A DNA stretch of 64,000 bases, taken from assembly GCA_022113835.1 (NCBI GenBank), contig JAILWY010000010.1, forward strand, positions 6,225,501 through 6,289,500, given 5' to 3'. The position numbers and the translations under genes are program-made. Below the pieces are notes generated by a model. That model saw nothing but the letters and a program-made list of their open reading frames with translations. It made no database searches and was not told the DNA's origin. Below, piece after piece: positions 52,001-64,000 of the stretch. This DNA is from Atopsyche davidsoni (taxonomy: Eukaryota; Arthropoda; Insecta; Trichoptera; Hydrobiosidae). The stretch's first letter is position 1. Each line of letters begins with the position of its first letter.

Positions 52001-52290
52001 CTTTCATCACCGATCGTCGTGCTAGGACCCCTAATCTTCTCGGTACTGCTAAGAGAAGTCAAAACCACGTGTTTTTTAATTTTTTATTATTAAGTAAATT
52101 TCTGCATTGCGTACAATCCAATTTGGCGTGCGTCTAGCTGTAAAATTAATCAAGACACTCAATAGATGTTTTAAGACACTGAATTTCGCTGATTTGAGTG
52201 TTTCTCGTTAAAGTTGTGGTTCCGGTCATATTTTTCGCGCGTCTATTGATGCGTGTGAACTTTTGAGCAGACTCTTCATATCGATTCAAA
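49042..52290. other. No supported gene
   Basis: A+T-rich with moderately G+C-rich patches at about 49640-49860 and 50880-51130. Neither encodes a recognisable protein nor has clear repeat ends. Confidence 0.4.
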
Positions 52291-52344
52291 ATGGACAATA
52301 AGTTTTTTGCGAAGTGCAAACGACTGAGAAAAGCATGTCGAAAA
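52291..52344 (+). CDS. Possible first coding exon (basic 18-residue N-terminus)
   Basis: An ATG in good context (TCAAAATGG) opens MDNKFFAKCKRLRKACRK and runs in phase 0 into a consensus splice donor (AAA|GTGAGT, intron from 52345). The 100 bp upstream are less A+T-rich than the surroundings, which fits a 5' untranslated leader. No downstream exon could be identified with confidence before 64000, so this may be the start of a gene with a long first intron, or a chance combination. The protein family was not recognised. Confidence 0.3.
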
Positions 52345-54365
52345 GTGAGTATTTCAAAAATATTATATAACTTATTATTATTCGTATTATTCTGTGGATG
52401 TAATTATTTTTGCTGCCTTTTAGAATGTATACCTTGTGTTTTTAAGGTTTTTGTTATTTAAGTACATAATTGGTGTTGCATTTTTAATCACTGTATTTTT
52501 GCATTTACGAATTAAGTACAAATAAAAAAAAGATTACTAGTATATAAATTTTAAGGATGAGATTAATGGCCCAAAACTAAATTTTTCCAACGGTATTCTG
52601 TGAAACCCTTGGGTTTCTTCCATTTAACGGGTACTGGTTTCTGAAAATATCTGTTCTAGATATCTTATGATTATTGAAATTTATCCTTTGGTTTTTTGGG
52701 TTATTTAACTTAATCTTAAGATCGCAATTCTCAGATTTCTTTTAAAGTAAGATGTGAATTAGGATCTTGGGATTTTTTATGTGTCTTGCTGCGTAGTGAC
52801 ATTTCGGCCCGGCACTGGGACCATCTTCAGGAATTTTAGTATACACTATATATATATAATTTTCATATCTACTCCTCACCTTGCCAAACATATTGCTACT
52901 GTCGTAGTTTCCTATGCTGGTAGAGTTGATGATATTGCACTAGATATATTATCTACTAAACGTGTTAGCCACAACAGCTTTTCACTTTTATTAGGCAACA
53001 GAGGATACTTGCATCCCATACATTACTAGTTTCTAAAGAACTGTACTTTTTTAATAACGTATTTAATTTTACCACCGTGTGATTAGCGTATTTCATGATA
53101 ACCCGGACTCACGAGAGTTAGAAGGCTGGTTTGATGTCAGTCGTTGAACTATTGAATCTTTGTTGAGATGTCTCAGGTTTGATCTCTGTCTTGACAGACG
53201 AATCTTAAACTTTTTAATCTTTATTTCACCCGCAAAAAACATCCTAGCTCAGATTCAACGTAAATTCTCAGTAGGTTGGATATAATACGTTTGCGGTATT
53301 TGTCGTTTATATACAAAAAAAATCACAATAACCATCATTAGGGAGGTTTGCGTTTTTTACTTTTCATTGGCGTCTGCTTTAGTTAGCCGAAGCCGATTTG
53401 CATTATTTGTGCATCGTCGATACAGATTTTATTATAAAGAAAATGCACCTCGCTTAAGAGAAATCTATGTCATTAATCAATGTCATCAATCTACATCAAA
53501 TTCAACGGTTCACGACTGCACCCTGACTGCAATGATCAGAGGTCCTCCGCACTCTGCGGAACCTTCATTCCTTCGGAATGCCTTCATCATCTCATCCGTT
53601 CAGGTTCCGTTTGGAGCTCACACGCTGCCTCTACTCACGACTCTTGTTGTGTTCCCGTTAATAGCTCGTGCGCTGCCTCTCTTCAAGGTACGCGCAATGC
53701 CTACTTGCATTGTATGCGCAGTGACTATTGGAAACTTTTAAATGTTGTAGTTTCGCAGGTTGAAAAAAAAAAGATCTCTAATTTTTAAATAATAAAACTT
53801 ATTGTAACATAGCATTACCGCATTGACTGCGTGTCTGCCTGGAGAGCAAAACCATCAGGTTTTCTTTGAAAACAGAATAAAGTGTATTTTGTTAATTTTG
53901 CTTTAGTCACTTATTATTTGAATATTGCAATATTGTGTTTCTTAATTTTTATTGAATTCTAAGGATTTTTTGTAACAACACAATTTCGAAGAAAGTATTT
54001 CATATCAAAAAGACGTCCGCGACATGACAACGTGCTTTTTTACGCTACTTGTCAAATTTGATCATGAATGAAAATTAATACTGCTCGTTTTCGTCCCGAG
54101 GTAAAATAGCCTGTTTACAAGCCAAAAAACGAAGCAGCCCGTATCGATTGTACTTCCGCTCGACTGAGCACAATGCATGTAATATTCGGCGCCAATATGA
54201 TCGCCGGCAGGCTGCGCAAAATTTATACTGTCGTTGAAGCCCGAGCGGGGCACTCGGGTTGCAAAAGTCGTTTCCAGCCACCCGAGCTCGCTAATTGCAG
54301 GCGGCGAGTGAGCGATTCAAGGCACACCGCGCCGGACTACAATAGCGAATCAATTCTGAACGCTA
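52345..54365. other. No supported gene
   Basis: A+T-rich, with a pyrimidine-rich patch at about 53500-53700 that opens overlapping + strand frames (124 and 102 codons) of no recognisable family. That patch holds small inverted repeats (CATTCCTTCGGAATG) and a doubled CTCACACGCTGCCTCT-like motif, so a mobile-element relic is likely. A CpG-rich patch lies at about 54090-54370. Confidence 0.4.
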
Positions 54366-54646
54366 AAAAAATGTCCGCCGGTGGTTGCGCGCGAACATTT
54401 GACGTTTTAATGAGGCGGCAAGAAACCGAATGGCGAGTTTGCTATGCATTATTTATTGACTTACTGCGTTTCTTTAACACAATTGGTTTAGAATCTGCGA
54501 CAAAGGCCGCGCACACACTCCAGACGTTTTAATGATGCGGCAAGAAACCGAATTGCAAGTTTTCTGTGCATCACAATTGACCTGAAATAAAGGCTCTTAG
54601 AATCAGACTTAAAATTCCAGACGAAGGATGCGCGCACCCTTTAGGC

Positions 54647-55111
54647 CAGTGGCTCTCAAAGTCTTTTGGCCCACGGACCCCTTTTCATAGTCAAAACTTG
54701 CCCACGGACCCCCTTTCATAGTCAAAACTTGCCTACGGACCTCCTTTCATAGTCAAAACTTGCCTACGGACCCTGGGTGATAAACTACATACATTCATAT
54801 TATAGACTAGTTGGTGCAAGTATCGACTTTATTGCGTTCCTGTATTAGCCTACCTGACTAACCGCGATGCCTGTTATTACTTGTATTTTATGCACCTGTC
54901 TATATTTATATATTACTTAGGACATAAAAATCGCTAATAATGTATTCATTGTTATTTATTTTAACTTCCATATTAATAAAAATGTGTCACAATTTTTTAA
55001 TTTTATACTAAACCTTGCGCGGACCCCCAAATCGGTTTTAATTTTCTAAGGACCCCCTGAATGATCCCAGGGACCCCCTGGGGTCCGTAGGAGCCACTTT
55101 GAGAAACACTG
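54647..55111. mobile_element. Non-autonomous hAT element 3, Buster-like
   Basis: The 465-bp element starts CAGTGGCTCTCAAAGT and ends ACTTTGAGAAACACTG, imperfect inverted repeats of about 16 bp of the classic CAGTGGTTCTCAA type. Flanks CTTTAGGC (54639-54646) and CTTTAGAC (55112-55119) form an 8-bp target duplication with one mismatch and a central TA. No transposase is encoded. Both ends are rich in CGGACCCCC-like sequence. It is a different family from elements 1 and 2. Confidence 0.92.
54670..54775. repeat. 31-bp tandem repeat inside hAT element 3
   Basis: Units with CCCACGGACC or CCTACGGACC followed by TTTCATAGTCAAAACTTG start at 54670, 54701, 54732 and 54763, exactly 31 bp apart. The last is partial. 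Subterminal tandem repeats are common in hAT elements and may bind transposase. Confidence 0.95.
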
Positions 55112-55500
55112 CTTTAGACGTTAAAGCATGCTGCGGTTTTGCAATACGCTATTTACTGACAAACTGCAATTGGAATAAGACTGAGACTCGCACAATAATT
55201 TGACTCTAAAATATTCGGTGAAGGTTGCGTGCGGGTATTTAATTAAATGGTAGGGGACGGAGTTGGAGGTTTGCTGTACGTGATTCATTGATGGGCTGTT
55301 TTTATTTTAATTACTTTGATTTCAATATATGCTATTATGTGAATGGGTATGGTATTAATGGGTACGGGTAGAAAACGTTGGAACTCTAACTATATTGTAC
55401 TATGGTGTGATTGGCCGAAAATAAGGTCCTAAAAACTAGACTATGAAAAATAAGTAGGCGACGGTTGCACGTACTTGATTAATATTAATCTAGAAAATAG

Positions 55501-56484
55501 TAAAAAATCTAATCGGGATGTTTATAAGACTAAGATTAAATATAATCAAAAGTAGCTTTTGTGTGGGTTTTGTTGTTTTTCAACATTTTATTGTTTCTTA
55601 TAATTAAATAATAACAGTCAAGCCAGGTGAGGTTTTTTTGTATTGAAGATTTATCAGGCAGTCCTTAAGAACCGAGCCAATATAAAGCGGGGTCGGAAGT
55701 TGATGAAGGCTCGCGTAAATCATGCCTATACTAATGTTCTGGTGCTGGGAATCAGACAGCGCACTTGTCTGTCAACGCGAGAATAGCTATCCCATACATT
55801 ACCCTTCAAGCAGTGCAAATACCCACGATCGCGGTTTATTACATACATAGTAACATTAATCAAGGTGGTTCTTATCTAAATTAGATTGCATGGCAGTAGC
55901 ATTCGATAGTCTGAGTTTATAAATCGATAATCACTAGTTATATACATAGAGAAAAAAATATATATATAGTATGATTGTATTGAAGAGATGATTTTTACAA
56001 GTTTCCCACGCTTAGTGGCCACCATGAAGCATTTATTACGAACAGCTGATTCTCCATTATTATTATTATTATTATTATTGGAATATCTTCATTATTGTTT
56101 GTTCTATTTTTTTAAGTAAACGCCTTTTTTTCAATGAGCTGATAAGTAAAATGTAAACATTTTAAAATCATTTAAAATATTGTAAGCTATTTTTAGTAAT
56201 TAAATTTCATTTTCATTTAATTGGGATTAATTATGTTTTTATTGATTTATTGAGGGAATGTCGAATTCTCGCACGCAATCTATTTTTGCACCTGATTCCG
56301 CCATGTGTGTACTCAATAAATCAAGTGGGTTGCTAGAATATGATAGGAGATGAGATGAGACGTTATTTAATTACTTGAAATACACTTCTTAGGACTGAGA
56401 TTGAACGGATGAACTCAGTAACAAAACCAACAAAAATGACTATAGAAATGGTTATTTTTTGTAAATTTTTCCGTCGAATACATA
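55501..56484. other. No supported gene
   Basis: A+T-rich, with one (TTA)n microsatellite at 56056-56079 of about eight units. A small hairpin lies at about 55755-55780 (CAGACAGCGCACTTGTCTGT). No exons were seen. Confidence 0.5.
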
Positions 56485-56716
56485 TAAAGGGTCCCAAAAT
56501 TAACGCAAGATTTGAATTTGTCGCCATTTTTGCAGTAAAGTTTTAAAGGCTGCCAAGCTTTCGTTATTTTTTAAATGTTGTTCAATAATGAAGACACGTT
56601 TTTCTATCGTGTAACGCTTCATTTTTACTAACCCTAAACTGTCAGCTGGTGTTCCCAAAACTTTATTGCAAAAATAGCGACAAATTCATATCTTGCGTTA
56701 ATTTTGGGATACCTAT
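56485..56716. mobile_element. Mariner-like miniature inverted-repeat element
   Basis: About 230 bp with long terminal inverted repeats of about 55 bp. The left arm (GGGTCCCAAAATTAACGCAA then GATTTGAATTTGTCGCCATT) is matched by the inverse at 56658-56713 with few changes. Both ends abut TATA-rich sequence, consistent with TA target sites. The remaining loop of about 110 bp has no coding capacity. Tc1/mariner is inferred from the long repeats and TA flanks. The exact outer bases are uncertain by a few positions. Confidence 0.75.
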
Positions 56717-57907
56717 ATAACTATATTATATTCTCTCTTCCCTTCCCAAAAGGTTATAATTGAACTGAAATGATGATAATATGCATTTATAACGACTATT
56801 AAATATGAAATTAATACCATTGTAATTAGATTGGCCGACTGTATGATAGAGTGATGTGTATATAATTAAAACATTAATGGAACATAAAAACTTGTATGAG
56901 ATATTTCTGATTACTAGTCCTGCTGTAAATTGGATGTGCGCGCAAGCCCCCTCGTTTTTAACACGCCATTCTGAAAAGAGACAGTTTCAATTATAGCTTG
57001 ATTTCCTGCAAAGCGCATGCGAAATTCGATATTTTCCATCCATGTCATTCTGAATCAGTGAATAAAAAGTCATGCCATTTCGCTTCAACATGACATCAGT
57101 TTTTATTGAATTATAAATTTTACGTGTACGTGCATGTACGTTTATCAGTTTTTCGTTTTTTTTGCGTGACAGAATTTCAGGTTTGTGTGATTGTACTTGT
57201 GAATGATTTTCCTTGCGCGTAGTGCTTTTGGCCAAGTAAAAACCCGGTTTGGTATAGTCTGGTTTTTTTTTTTACGGTAGTAATCAAGGTAGATTATCAA
57301 CAGAGTGCTGTCCTCTTGAGCTTGCGGGGAGTATTTTAATTTCTGGGTTCACTTGAGGATGCATTTTCTCGTATGCTGATGCAGGCGCGGCGGCCGCCCG
57401 GGAAACCCGTTCCACACATCTCTATGTCCCCCGCATTCCTCGGCTCGGGCAGTGCCGCTCAGTGTAAATACGCCCGCCCGGCTAGAGACGAGTACAACAC
57501 TGCGCCGCCGGGCCTGTCCGATTGGAATCCTGTCTATGTCGTTTCCTATCTGAATTGTCGGGGACACAAGCGCTCGAACTTCGACAATAAGTCTACGAGT
57601 TATTATAAACTAAGTTTACGATTAGCTAGCGTCGGTTTGATTACTTTACCAATCTAACTAACTTACTATACAAGCATGTTACATTTTTGTTTTTAGTCGA
57701 TTTAGAAATGTTATAATATATATACACTCCCCGTTCTTTCCATCCTGTTGCTTGTGAATGGCTGAGCGTGTGTAAAGGAGCAAGTAGTGGACTTGGAATG
57801 ATTGTGAAGGGATGTGCTCTGGAAGTACCTTCTGCTATTGTTTCCGGAGCTTGCTGCAGAAAGAGTATCAGATATAAGCTCCAGAGCTTTGTAAAGAAAG
57901 GACTATA
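56717..57907. other. No supported gene, CpG island-like patch near 57.4 kb
   Basis: A CpG-rich block at 57380-57520 (GCGCGGCGGCCGCCCGGG and nearby) opens frames on both strands (94 codons on +, 72 on -) with no recognised family. A CpG-rich promoter or first exon is possible. The remainder is A+T-rich. Confidence 0.4.
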
Positions 57908-58052
57908 CAATGTAGTGTAGAAGGGCTCAGGGACCCACTACACTACTTTCCCCTTAGAAAACCTCAAACACTAGCTTTACATGAGTATATGCTCAGTGAA
58001 ATGGTCGCCAACCTTCTCTGAGGAGAAGCGTTTGATAAAGAAGAAGATATAT
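57908..58052 (-). repeat. Dispersed repeat, copy C
   Basis: On the - strand this matches copy A (GTGTTTGAGGTTTTCTAAG and CCCTTCTACACTACATTG) and, beyond it, copy B (CAGAGAAGGTTGGCGACCAT and ACTGAGCATA). It is the most complete of the three copies. Past its - strand 3' end (toward lower coordinates) similarity to copy A stops at the CTACATTG motif. Confidence 0.7.
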
Positions 58053-61000
58053 ACCCTAAATAACTGCATTATTCTACATCTGCACTAAATAACAACCGTG
58101 TACAAATAAAATCGACAAGCTAGTCTTATTTGAATTAAAATGTTGTTATTCGTGTGTAGTTAAATTGTTTAAATATTAAATAATCTGGATTACCCACCCT
58201 ACCACAGCGAAATTTCATGCATGCTAAATCTTCATAAGGAAATTATTTCTAATGTAGAAGGTCAGGGTTTTAGTGCATCTCTACGAGAGACGGTCTGTGA
58301 TGAATATAACAAATGGGCCCGCTGCAGACTTGATGGCTGGAGGCTGAAAGCAAATTAGCTACCGGCTCTGCACAGTGAAAGTTTCTGTTTGTGGCAGCCA
58401 TTGTAAGTAACGAAAGTTTGTTGAATGTTGTGCTTCGATGATTTATTTTAAGTGATTTTGGCCAACTTGAGGCTTAGCGAGCCTCTCTGAGACTGTGTTG
58501 TTGACCCGGGTAGTTACCGAGTACGAGAAGAGTCTGAATACAAGCGATTTTCAACCTTAACGTAAATATTGGTGTGGTCGAAACATAAGATTCAAAACCA
58601 AAATAAATTGATGCAGATTAACACTCGAAAAACCTTTGATTAACTATTTTTTTCTATATTTTTTTATGTTTGCTTGGATAAACGAGGGTGATCGTTGATA
58701 CGTGGCGTGTTGCGTCCAATTCTTGATATTAGAATAGTGCCGTTTTGTACTCAAATTTTAATTATAGTCGATACAAATTCATACAATATTATAACATTTA
58801 CAGTCAGAATGATACGTATCAGTATCAAATGATTCTAGAGTGCAATTGCTATGTAGATAATTAATTGGAAAGGCTGTCATTTGCAAGAGAAATTAGAATA
58901 GAGAAGGTGTGTAGTGCTTGCCGCAGCCCTCTAGGTTCTGGTTACCTCTAATGTCTCATACAAGCCTTATAATTCCAAAGTAAATAAAGCCTGGAACTAT
59001 CCGTCTTTGGCAAATTCATCCACTTAAGCAGGCTTCAAAGAGGTTTGCTTTATTGAATTCATGACCACGTGACTGCCCTTGTTTCATTTTAATATTCTAT
59101 ACATATAAAAAAAATAATTCTTTACTACAAAGTTTACCTAATTCTTTTTTAGCTATTGGCTTTAAAATAATTATTTCTGTTTTTTACTTTTTTTATGGTC
59201 TTTATCACTTCAAAGTGTAAGATATGACAATTATGGCTATTGTGGTATAGGTGACTAATTTAATGGTAGGTCTCTCAAGTGATGAAATAATAAGAGTTAT
59301 TTTATATAAATAGTTATCAACATATTTAGATATAATTTTCTATATCTTCTGCACTGTTCGTAGGTTTTAGGGCTAGCTGTTGTTACCCAAACCATTAACG
59401 CCTGTCATCAATAATGATTACAGATGTTTATGATTTAATATATCTACATTAAGAAAACATTTTGCAATGATGCGTGATCATTGCTGTCGTGCACATAAAT
59501 ATTTAATTATACCCTCTGATATTTGACTGCGAAATAAAAACGCGATAAATAAGATGAGTATAATTGGCACGATAATAACGCAAGGCTTTAAATGAGTTGT
59601 CGCGGGAACCGCCGACGTAAACATGAATTTAAATTTGTATTTTAAAATACGCTCTCGGGTGTATCATGCCGCGTATTCTGCCACCTACGCCTCCAGTATC
59701 GCTTCTCCACTTGCGTAGGTATGTTAAAGAGGTAATCTCTCATTTTCGTGTCGCCTGAGGGGGTACGGCATGAGAAAAATAAATTTACATAATGTTCGAG
59801 GGTAATCAAGCCACAAGAAGGCCGAAACACAATATGAACAGCCGTTAAACTGACCGTTCGAAATAAATAAGTGGAATAAAAGGGAGCATTACAGTATCAT
59901 CTTTGTTGCATGTGAGATATAGTCATAATTGTATATCAGATGTTACATCAACTGGATTAACTCTTTTATACAAAACAACTAATTCAATCCTATATATTAA
60001 TGTCAATTTCTTTTATAAAATCAAACATTGACTTCCAAAAAAATAATAGCGTCATATTTTAACGTAGCTTTAATTCCCAGAAACGGCGTGTAGTTAACGT
60101 AATTACTAACTCAATGTATTGATTAGTTTAATATATGTTATACATTCCAGGGTTACCTTTTCACCAAAAGCGCAAAATGATAAGAATATTTAGAGATATT
60201 TTAGTGAATAATTTTTTAAAACATACCAATTTAAAAAATATATAATTTCATCACAATGTTTCACACGTAATGATAACTCAATTATTACACATAGTGAACC
60301 AATTCGCATGCTCTGAATATGAAATGCCAGAGAATCTAGGCTGAGCCTAAAAGTAATTACAGATTTCATGTTCTTCAATCTTTTCAATCTGTTCAATCCT
60401 TAGAAGAACCGCAGGCTTCTTAGTCATACTAAATTGTTTAAAGTTGAATTAAATGTATATTCATTAATTTAAAATATTTAATATAGCAATTGAGCGACTT
60501 TGGTTGCATTATATAAACATTAAATATTGATTTTTTAAATTATATATATTTTTTGCAAAATATCTTTGTAATATATAATATTTTTAAGCTTAATATGTTA
60601 CAAAAGTAACATGGAGTATCTTAGGCAAATTGGGGCGTCTAGAATATTCTCTATTATATTATTCGTAATCGTATTGTATTATCACAACAAAGTTTGAGTA
60701 AAGTAATTTATTTCCAATTTTTTTATATTCTTTGAGTTTTTCGGCCTTACTTTTTATCTATGTTGGAGGATTCGGTTCTTCCCATTAAAGGACTTCGTGA
60801 CGGCTCCATGAAAGGGAGCCTATCAAGTCTGAGAGCTTTGCAGGCCATCCCCATTCTGATGGTATGAAAAGTGTGGATTGCTTAGCATTTTCTGTCTGTA
60901 CTTCCAAGGGAACATGTAGAAAAGGATGGAAATGAAAGGGACGACAGACAGACAACCTTTTGAGTCGCCCGCCGGAGAGCTCTTCAATATTTAAAACGCC

Positions 61001-63640
61001 GTCGCATCGAAATTAATGGTTGCAGTACTCACAGCGCAGATCTTTATTTCACTCTAATTGCAATACTTACTTTTTGAATTGAATTAAAAATAATTGAAAG
61101 ACAACTGAATGATTCATTGCCCCCTAGCCTTTCAAGTAAAATTTGTATATTATATTATATCTATGTTCGTTATGCCGTAGATAATTAATTTATCGTTTTT
61201 TAATATTTAAATTCATCAGCTAAATTGTAATATTTGACTTGCATGTAAACACCAATTACACATGTGTATTAAACAACTAAAAATCTTAATTCTTAAGGAC
61301 CGGGGTGGTAAATAGGATATAAACATCGGATCACGATAGATACACCTACATATTTATTTTATTAATATTATACATTATCATTTTAGCATTGGATGAGGTG
61401 AATGTAATGAGTAACTTGTAAATCAACTATCGTTCTATTTGTGTTTTTGTGTGAGCAGTTTATTTAAAAACATACCTTTTTACACAATATTTATTTATAA
61501 ATATATCAGATTGTTGTTTTTAAATCTGATCAGTACTACTAACATTTAGAAAACTAAACAATTCTAAAAGAGTAAAGTGTTTTTTTTGTGCGCGTGGTAT
61601 TGATATGAAAATATTTACTAACTGGTACATAATGGAGTGAGTGAAGCGGTGCAGCTGCAGTGAGGCACACACAATGCACAGCATTACGCATTTATTTGGG
61701 TAGCGGAACAAGTCCTGAATGCAGGGCTGCGACTTAACCGGATGTAAGGAGTCCCAACATGACCATACGATCGACGGCCCAGTAATGGTGTTAGGTGACA
61801 TAATGCATTGAAATTCACACCTTTGACTTGTAGTGCTTTCTAACCTTTATTTTTCAACGTATTAAATTATTATACTATACTGTGCTTTACTTCGTGGAGA
61901 ACCTGTATCCGTCATGAATGAGTAGTTAAAATAGAGGGATACCTATTATTCAAAGCTTTGAGTTGTTTAAGATAAATGTAGGGTACAGTTTTGCGATTCA
62001 AGCCCTCATCTCCATAGTTATACGCAAGTGCGGAAACGATATACCTCGTTTTCATCATTTTTAGTACGCCGGTTCAATGACATTTAATTTAAAATTCCGG
62101 ATTTATCAGATATTCAATAAGAGTTACTGGCAATAAAAATATAATCGGGGTGTTTTTCACGTTACAAATAGCACGAAGCTCCTGTGTGTTCTGTACCATC
62201 TATTAAATATGTATAAATGTCTACCGCCCTGAAAACTGAAAGAACATGTACAGATAGGTAATTGCAAAACTAGTTACATTTTTTATTATAATTCTTAGAA
62301 AAGTTTGACTCGGTTTTAAGCAGCAAAAATGATCGTATACGGATAGTTTATTATCAATACTACCACTAAAAACTTTTGTGTGTGAGTTTTATTAGTCAAA
62401 TAATTTATCGTTTTATTTACATCACTTTTAGCTTTTGCCCATTTAAGATGCACAATAGCAGTGTTTTTGATATTATATTTTTTTCGAGACGTAATTTTAT
62501 TTTGCAGTGTACCATTTAAAAATAATGCAAAAATACTTACATGAACAAAGAAATTATTTAACTTACTTTTAAATATATATAGACTTCATTAGTGATTTAA
62601 TTTTAAAAAATCTTTAGCGGGAGTTCGGGAGAGTTTTGAATGTGAATTAAAATTTTGCATTCTTGGTAAAAACACACACACAGATCACAGACAAAATATT
62701 GTCATTTTTTTTATTCAAACGTACTAAATTTATAAATAATACCTTTTCACCTTGCTGATTATTTTTATCTGGGCTTTGGATTGGCGGGATGTGAATTACA
62801 ATAATAACAAAGATTGCGTGACAAACAAGCTGTTTAGTTTTATTACGGCGATAAACGACACACATATTCTTTTATGAAATTTCTCTTAGTGAGCCTCGTA
62901 AATACACGAGAATAATTAAAACCTCTCGCTTTAATCGTTTCAGAGGAAAATTATAAATCGATACTCGTGTCACAGCGTGAGAGAGCACCTCCTTGGCTTC
63001 TTATATCATCAAGCCGTTGCGGTTCTCTTCTTTTTTAGAATAAAATAGTTTATTTTATGATGCAATGCAGTAAGATTTTTTATTGGTATAACCATCGTAT
63101 TTTTTAATGGCGCAGTTAAAAACTACTCATTAAATCATATTACTTTTATTTGTTTGGTTGTTATTCTTTTGCGCATACTTCGACTTTGCTTCTCTGATCT
63201 GTTTTAAATAATGCAATTACATTTTTTTTAATGTTTCAAAAAATCATTATTTTTCAGTTATTATTGCTAATTTTTAAAGCTTATTATTTCGCTCAATTCT
63301 AAATATATTTTTGAGATAAGAATTTTCAAGATGCATACTTTCACCATACGTAATATACTCGTGGAAACTTTTGGAAAATACAATTTGTGAACAATATATA
63401 TTTTGTAATAGAAAACTATTTGTATTTTTTTTGCAATAGAGTTTGACCAAAAAATTAAAAACATTTTTTTTTTTTTTTTAATGATTAATGGTTTTTTGGA
63501 CGGTGCGGTTCTATTCTTTTTGGTATAAGCGGGGTTAAACATTAAAGTATATTATGGTTGTATTAATATAAAAGATTTTCTTTGTAATCAATACAGCGGT
63601 ATTTTTCCAAGGGTTCAACACATTTTTTAGCTTTTGGAAC
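58053..63640. other. No supported gene
   Basis: A+T-rich with isolated less A+T-rich patches at about 58300-58420, 60760-60980 and 61630-61800. None holds a recognisable protein, complete repeat or splice-framed exon. Confidence 0.4.
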
Positions 63641-64000
63641 CACTGGCTGTTGAAATAATGACCTGTGAAGGGAGTCCTGGTCGCGGTTTTGAATAGGACG
63701 CATTGGATTCGCGACTACCGGCCCGACAGCGCCACCGCCTCGGTCTGTTTGCAGTTTATTCTCGCGCTTATTGTGGTGTCGACATTCAAATAATGTTTGA
63801 TGTAGAGGTCTTGAAAGGGCTCGTACGCCGTAACTCGAGGCGACCGCCATTGTTCGGGAGAAAGAGGTCTAGAATAACTGATCGTCTCCCGAGATATCAA
63901 AATGGATAGCTCGGAGCGCGCAGGAATCGACGGCCCGAGGCGAAAAGCCTTCATACGAGTTCACCATATCGCGAAAAGTGTCACTGCATATTTATTACTG
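63641..64000. other. CpG-rich patch at the window edge, possible exon
   Basis: G+C and CpG rise from about 63660 to 63960. A + strand ATG at 63902 (context TCAAAATGG) opens MDSSERAGIDGPRRKAFIRV and stays open to the end of the window. A 95-codon - strand frame (63850-63563) also covers the patch with a protein-like composition. A promoter with a first exon is plausible, but the strand and the gene cannot be decided from here. Confidence 0.3.

Larger units (their letters stand above)
54366..55500. repeat. Decayed tandem array, about 120-bp units, split by a hAT element
   Basis: GACGTTTTAATGAGGCGGCA (54401), GACGTTTTAATGATGCGGCA (54523), GACGTTAAAGCATGCTGCGG (55117) and a weaker match at about 55241 mark successive units. 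With the 465-bp insertion and one 8-bp duplication removed, the spacings are 122, 121 and about 124 bp. Units share CGAATGGCGAGTTTGCTATG-like and TTTATTGAC-like segments, and weaker copies seem to continue to about 55500. The array is therefore older than the hAT insertion. No coding function is evident. Confidence 0.8.

Noticed and set aside
53100..53200. Possible further tRNA-derived SINE (AGGTTTGATCTC B-box-like)
   Set aside because: No clear A-box at the right distance was found, so the match is too weak.
1..64000. CRISPR arrays, operons, ribosome-binding sites, rRNA or intact tRNA genes
   Set aside because: The window is eukaryotic. No repeat-spacer array, rRNA segment or foldable tRNA cloverleaf was found, and the tRNA-like pieces are SINE heads.

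Overview
The window is strongly A+T-rich eukaryotic DNA with spliced genes, long introns, short CpG-rich islands and many decayed mobile elements. It reads as an insect genome, most likely a moth or butterfly. The main reason is a complete glycine-rich cuticular protein gene (signal peptide, RR-1 chitin-binding domain, tiny first coding exon) of the kind annotated in Lepidoptera as pupal cuticle protein. tRNA-derived SINE heads and small hAT and mariner elements fit this. The species was not identified.

Two genes are well supported. (1) On the + strand, 20709-23159 holds a four-exon gene for a 545-residue secreted RR-1 cuticle protein. It has a TATA box, an initiator-like site and a poly(A) signal. 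(2) On the - strand, between about 33529 and 28155, four phase-compatible exons encode the 3' end of a single-pass membrane protein: a Pro-rich, Cys-containing juxtamembrane segment, one transmembrane helix, a 29-nt micro-exon and a 98-residue tail. The tail carries five Tyr-x-x-hydrophobic motifs. The first two match the ITAM consensus. The ectodomain exons must lie further upstream on the - strand and were not found with confidence. The two genes converge tail to tail, about 5 kb apart.

The introns of gene 2 trap several mobile elements. Two hAT elements lie side by side in the intron before the transmembrane exon (31775-32240 and 32259-33168). A 5'-truncated LINE with a poly(A) tail and a 12-bp target duplication lies in the last intron (30189-30536). 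It appears to have landed inside an older tRNA-derived SINE head.

Other structure, left to right: a dispersed repeat in three copies (8.2, 35.2 and 57.9 kb); a tRNA-like SINE head next to a long TA microsatellite (9.0-9.2 kb); a C-rich minisatellite with a 108-bp higher-order period (13.0-13.4 kb); two families of direct repeats just upstream of gene 2's visible exons (33.6-34.06 kb); SINE heads at 43.5 and 48.9 kb; a repeat of about 240 bp at 45.6-46.0 kb; a decayed array of about 120-bp units interrupted by a 465-bp hAT element (54.36-55.5 kb); and a mariner-like hairpin element (56.5 kb). A few coding-looking pieces (35.0, 39.1, 42.4, 52.3 and 63.9 kb) may be exons of genes extending outside what can be read. 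They are given at low confidence. Everything else is A+T-rich sequence in which no gene could be supported.
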